DNA of 64,000 nucleotides from Dactylosporangium vinaceum (GTDB taxonomy: Bacteria; Actinomycetota; Actinomycetes; Mycobacteriales; Micromonosporaceae). Positions 61,342 to 64,000 of the stretch are shown here, piece after piece. Location of the stretch: assembly GCF_019904175.1 (NCBI RefSeq), contig NZ_CP061913.1, positions 4,526,001-4,590,000 of the forward strand, given 5' to 3'. The notes below the pieces were generated by a model. That model was not told the DNA's origin. It did no database searches and was given only the letters and a program-made list of their open reading frames with translations. The position numbers and the translations under genes were made by a program. How positions within the stretch are numbered: position 1 is the stretch's first letter; every line of letters begins with the position of its first letter.

Positions 61342-62376
61342 ATGGATCTCACGGCCACCGGCCTGGCCCCGCTGCACACCGCGCTGCGCCGCCTCTACGA
61401 CGAGGACTACGCGCTCTTCCACCGTCTCTTCGCGGGCGGACGGGCACCGCTGCAGCCCGCCCTGGACACCGTGGCCGGGCTGCTCGCCGAACGCGGCCTG
61501 GCCGAGCGGGACGGCGGCGAGCTGCGGGCCGCGGTGCGCTTCCACCGGCTGGGCGACGACCTGCTGGCCACCGATCATCCCGGCTACACCGGCCGCGACC
61601 GGGTGCTGTACCTGTCGGACAACGAGTCGCTGCTGCTGGCCCGCAACCTGCCGGACTGCACCGGGCGCCGGGTCCTCGACGTCGGCGCCGGGTCCGGGGT
61701 GCAGGCCGTGGCCGCCCGCCGGCGCGGCGCGGCCGCGGTGACGTCGATCGACATCTCGCCGCGGGCGGTCGCGATGACCCGGTTCAACCTGGCCCTCAAC
61801 GGGCTGCCGGCCGACGACGTCCACCTCGTCGGGCTGGCCGACTTCACCGCCGCCGCGCCGTTCGACATCGTCGTCAACAACCCCCCGTTCGTACCCGTAC
61901 CGCCCGGCACCCCGTTCATGACCAGCGGCGCCGGCGGCCTCGACGGCCTCGACTTCGTCCGGCTGCTCGTCGATCGCCTGCCGGACCTGCTGCACGAGCG
62001 CGGCGAACTGCACCTGACCACGCTGTCGCCGGGCGGGCGGCACGTCTCCGAGGTGGAGCTGCTGCTGCTCGGCCTCGCCGGCGACCGGCCCTACCGGCTG
62101 CGGGTCCGTGAGGTCTTCGGCCGGCCGTGCCCGATCGCGGAGAGCCTGGCGCCGTTCAAGGGCCACGCCGACCTCGACGCCTGGCAGGCCGAGCTGGCCG
62201 AGCGCGGCTATACCCACATGCACAACCTGCTGATCGCGCTGACCCCCGCGGCCGCGCCGGCGTTCGAGCGCTCAGTACTCACCCCGGCTGTCGAACTGCA
62301 CCCGGGCAACAAGGGCAGCACCACGTGGGACGGCCTGCACGCCGAGATCCGCCTGGCGCTGGAGTCGGCCCGATGA
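61342..62376 (+). CDS. Class I SAM-dependent methyltransferase (small-domain, HemK-like NPPF)
   Basis: A 344-residue methyltransferase. N-terminal helical domain (1-110), then the SAM-binding motif VLDVGAGSGVQAVAARRRGA, acidic SIDISPRAV, and the substrate motif VVNNPPFVPV. The NPPF motif is typical of N-methyltransferases acting on amide or ring nitrogens, such as glutamine or base methylases. A long C-terminal part (VREVFGRPCPIAESLAPFKG, then GNKGSTTWDGLHAEIRLAL) is unusual. The methyl target is unknown. ATG 61342 follows CAGGAG, 25 bases after the flavin reductase gene. Confidence 0.87.
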   Translation: MDLTATGLAPLHTALRRLYDEDYALFHRLFAGGRAPLQPALDTVAGLLAERGLAERDGGELRAAVRFHRLGDDLLATDHPGYTGRDRVLYLSDNESLLLARNLPDCTGRRVLDVGAGSGVQAVAARRRGAAAVTSIDISPRAVAMTRFNLALNGLPADDVHLVGLADFTAAAPFDIVVNNPPFVPVPPGTPFMTSGAGGLDGLDFVRLLVDRLPDLLHERGELHLTTLSPGGRHVSEVELLLLGLAGDRPYRLRVREVFGRPCPIAESLAPFKGHADLDAWQAELAERGYTHMHNLLIALTPAAAPAFERSVLTPAVELHPGNKGSTTWDGLHAEIRLALESAR

Positions 62377-62876
62377 GCCGGACCGTGCGCACGCCGGTCG
62401 AGGCCGACCACGCCCGGGTCCTGACGGTGCTGGACGGCTGGTGGGGCGGCCTCGAGGGCGCCGACGGCACCCGGCAGCGGGCGGCGCTGCTGCCGCGGCT
62501 GTACTTCCAGCACTTCACCGACACCAGCCGGATCGTCGAGGACGACGGTGCACTCGTGGCGTTCCTCATCGGGTTCCTGTCACCGGCCCGGCCGGACGAG
62601 GCCTACGTGCACTTCGTCGGCGTGGACCCGGCGCGCCAGGGCCAGGGCCTCGGCCGGGAACTGTACGAGTGGTTCTTCGCGCTGGCCCGCGGCCGGGGCC
62701 GCACCGTCGTGCGCGCCATCACCTCGGCCGGCAACGCCGGCTCGCACGCCTTCCACACCCGGATGGGGTTCGTCGCGCAGCCCGGGCCGCGACAGTTCGA
62801 GGGCCGCCCCGTGCAGCCCGACTACGACGGCCCGGGCCTGGACCGGGTCACCTTCGTACGCCACCTGGAGGTCTGA
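62373..62876 (+). CDS. GNAT-family N-acetyltransferase
   Basis: A 167-residue GNAT protein. The acetyl-CoA loop is VHFVGVDPARQGQGLGRELYEWF, and the C-terminal core is AITSAGNAGSHAFHTRMGF. It should acetylate an amine of a small molecule. The gene overlaps both neighbours (ATGA with the methyltransferase, TGATG with the deacetylase), suggesting an acetylation/deacetylation pair in biosynthesis or self-protection. Confidence 0.9.
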   Translation: MSRTVRTPVEADHARVLTVLDGWWGGLEGADGTRQRAALLPRLYFQHFTDTSRIVEDDGALVAFLIGFLSPARPDEAYVHFVGVDPARQGQGLGRELYEWFFALARGRGRTVVRAITSAGNAGSHAFHTRMGFVAQPGPRQFEGRPVQPDYDGPGLDRVTFVRHLEV

Positions 62877-63595
62877 TGGACGAGCCGCTACGACCGCTGA
62901 GTGAGCATTGGAGCCGGGCGCTGGCCCTCGTGGCCCACCCGGACGACCTGGAGTTCGGGGCGGCGTCGGCGATCGCCCGCTGGACGGCGGCCGGGCGCAC
63001 GGTCGTCTACGCGCTCGTCACCAGCGGCGAGGCGGGCATCGACGGCATAGCGCCGGCCACGGCCGGGCCGCTGCGCGAAGCCGAGCAGCGGGCGGCGGCG
63101 GCCGAGGTCGGCGTCACCGAGGTCGAGTTCCTCGGACTGCCCGACGGTGTGCTCGAATACGGGCTGCCGCTGCGTCGCGCCATCGCCCACTGCGTCCGCC
63201 GGCACCGGCCGGAGATCGTCATCACGAACAACTTCCGCGACACCTGGGAGACCGGCGAGCTCAACCAGGCCGACCACATCGCGACCGGCCGGGCCCTTGT
63301 CGACGCCGTGCGCGACGCCGGCAACCGCTGGGTGTTTCCGGAGGAGGGCCTGGAGCCGTGGCCGGGCGTGCGCCAGATCTGGGCCGCGCACTCGCCGCTG
63401 GCCACGCACGGCGTCGACGTCACCGAGACGCTCGAGGCCGGCACCCGGTCGCTGCTGGCCCACGAGGCGTACAACGCGGGCCTGAACCTGCCCGGCTTCG
63501 ACCCCGCCGAGTTCCTGCGCGACCTGGCCGCCGGGACCGGCCCGCGGCTGGGCTGCCGATACGCGGTGGCGTTCGAGGTGGTGCGCTTCGGCTGA
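62876..63595 (+). CDS. PIG-L/LmbE-family deacetylase
   Basis: A 239-residue zinc-dependent N-deacetylase. The metal motif is LALVAHPDDLEFG, followed by ALVTSGEAGIDG, VTEVEFLGLPDGVLEY and the second His in QADHIATGRALVDA. Family members remove acetyl groups from amino sugars, mycothiol precursors or antibiotic intermediates. Lying directly after a GNAT gene, it may reverse that acetylation to release the active compound. It is the last gene of the operon seen here. Confidence 0.92.
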   Translation: MDEPLRPLSEHWSRALALVAHPDDLEFGAASAIARWTAAGRTVVYALVTSGEAGIDGIAPATAGPLREAEQRAAAAEVGVTEVEFLGLPDGVLEYGLPLRRAIAHCVRRHRPEIVITNNFRDTWETGELNQADHIATGRALVDAVRDAGNRWVFPEEGLEPWPGVRQIWAAHSPLATHGVDVTETLEAGTRSLLAHEAYNAGLNLPGFDPAEFLRDLAAGTGPRLGCRYAVAFEVVRFG

Positions 63596-63625
63596 GCGCC
63601 GGGCAGGTGCGGGCCGGGTCGCACA

Positions 63626-64000
63626 TCAGCGGCAGGTGCTGGCCAGGATCCGCTGCCTGACGATCTCCCGGTCGGGGTGGTTGAGCTCGTCGAACGTCCG
63701 CTGGGCCCGGCGCCAGTAGTCCAGGGCCCCGGACTGGTCGCCGAGCGCGCAGCGCAGGTCGCCGTATCGCCGCTGGGTGGTGGCGATGTGGTAGCGGTGC
63801 CCGATGCGGTCCAGCGCCTCGTCGAGCGGCAGGACCCGCTGATAGCAGGCGTCGGCCGCGGCGAGATCGCCCTTGCGCTGGTAGGCCCAGGCCAGGCTGT
63901 CCCAGCTGTCGGCCTCGCCAGGCCGGTTGCCGGTGCGGGCGTAGATGGCGATCGCCTCCTGGCAGGCGGTGGTCGCCGTGTCGAAGTCGTCGAACCGGAC
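63626..64000 (-). CDS. TPR-rich regulator, C-terminal part (truncated by window edge)
   Basis: The minus strand has an open frame from the window edge to a TGA at 63626-63628, 124 codons without a start inside the window. The translation shows TPR units, such as SWDSLAWAYQRKGDLAAADA, RRYGDLRCALGDQSGALDYW and a final REIVRQRILASTCR. This is the usual C-terminus of AfsR/SARP-type or other STAND-TPR regulators. Convergent with the biosynthetic operon and only 30 bases from it; it may be the cluster's regulator. The N-terminal domains lie outside the window. Confidence 0.8.
   Translation of the reverse strand, partial: VRFDDFDTATTACQEAIAIYARTGNRPGEADSWDSLAWAYQRKGDLAAADACYQRVLPLDEALDRIGHRYHIATTQRRYGDLRCALGDQSGALDYWRRAQRTFDELNHPDREIVRQRILASTCR

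Noticed and set aside
1..64000. Mobile elements, CRISPR arrays, tRNA and rRNA genes
   Set aside because: I looked for transposase or integrase proteins, regularly spaced repeats and RNA-gene signatures and found none that I could support.

Overview
This is high-G+C actinomycete DNA. Methyl-accepting chemotaxis proteins, a sigma-28/WhiG-like promoter, an AfsR-type regulator, a SigE-family sigma factor and a large NRPS/PKS operon together suggest a motile-spore actinomycete of the Actinoplanes/Micromonosporaceae kind. That assignment is inferred from gene content, not from a marker gene. There are no rRNA or tRNA genes, no CRISPR array, no insertion sequence and no replication origin that I can see.

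Layout. 1-5.2 kb: housekeeping and stress genes (cold-shock protein, Acg-type nitroreductase, GT4 glycosyltransferase, DUF5994 protein, short MerR protein), with two gene-poor stretches. 5.4-12.4 kb: sensory block (GAF/PAS histidine kinase, hybrid kinase with receiver, chemoreceptor, small ORF, GAF protein). 12.5-16.8 kb: cation/proton antiporter, then a trypco2 gene and a trypsin-NACHT-membrane gene resembling a predicted biological-conflict pair. 16.8-18 kb: divergent TetR/SnoaL-like pair around a perfect palindrome. 18-20.9 kb: AfsR-like BTAD/NB-ARC/TPR regulator. 21-23.5 kb: compact RsbQ / PAS-PP2C (RsbP-like) / STAS stress-signalling operon. 23.6-30 kb: secreted M19-like hydrolase, P-loop kinase, and several unknown membrane or soluble proteins. 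30.2-33.6 kb: chemoreceptor followed by a membrane diguanylate cyclase. 34-37.9 kb: SigE-family sigma factor, a membrane-anchored beta-propeller-like protein, and a convergent LPXTG surface protein.

38.1-63.6 kb is the main feature: a tightly packed run of 18 same-strand genes, most overlapping by ATGA, GTGA or TGATG, encoding an unassigned NRPS-PKS hybrid pathway. The assembly-line parts are a free-standing A-PCP (unknown starter), a KS-AT(malonyl)-KR-ACP module, a free PCP, a free-standing condensation-like protein with a damaged HHxxxDG motif, a KAS-III-like acyltransferase, and a TubC_N-Cy-A-PCP-TE protein whose pocket code DLFNLSLIWK predicts cysteine. The simplest reading is X - ketide (beta-hydroxy) - Cys, possibly cyclised to a thiazoline. 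Tailoring genes are an acyl-CoA dehydrogenase, an O-carbamoyltransferase, an EPSP-synthase homologue, a class III aminotransferase, an FrhB-like Fe-S flavoprotein, a BchC-like MDR dehydrogenase, a luciferase-like monooxygenase with flavin reductase, a PaiB-like flavoprotein, a methyltransferase, a GNAT and a LmbE deacetylase. I cannot match this combination to a known product. No transporter lies in the cluster part seen here. A truncated TPR-rich regulator begins on the opposite strand at the window edge, so the locus may continue past 64 kb.
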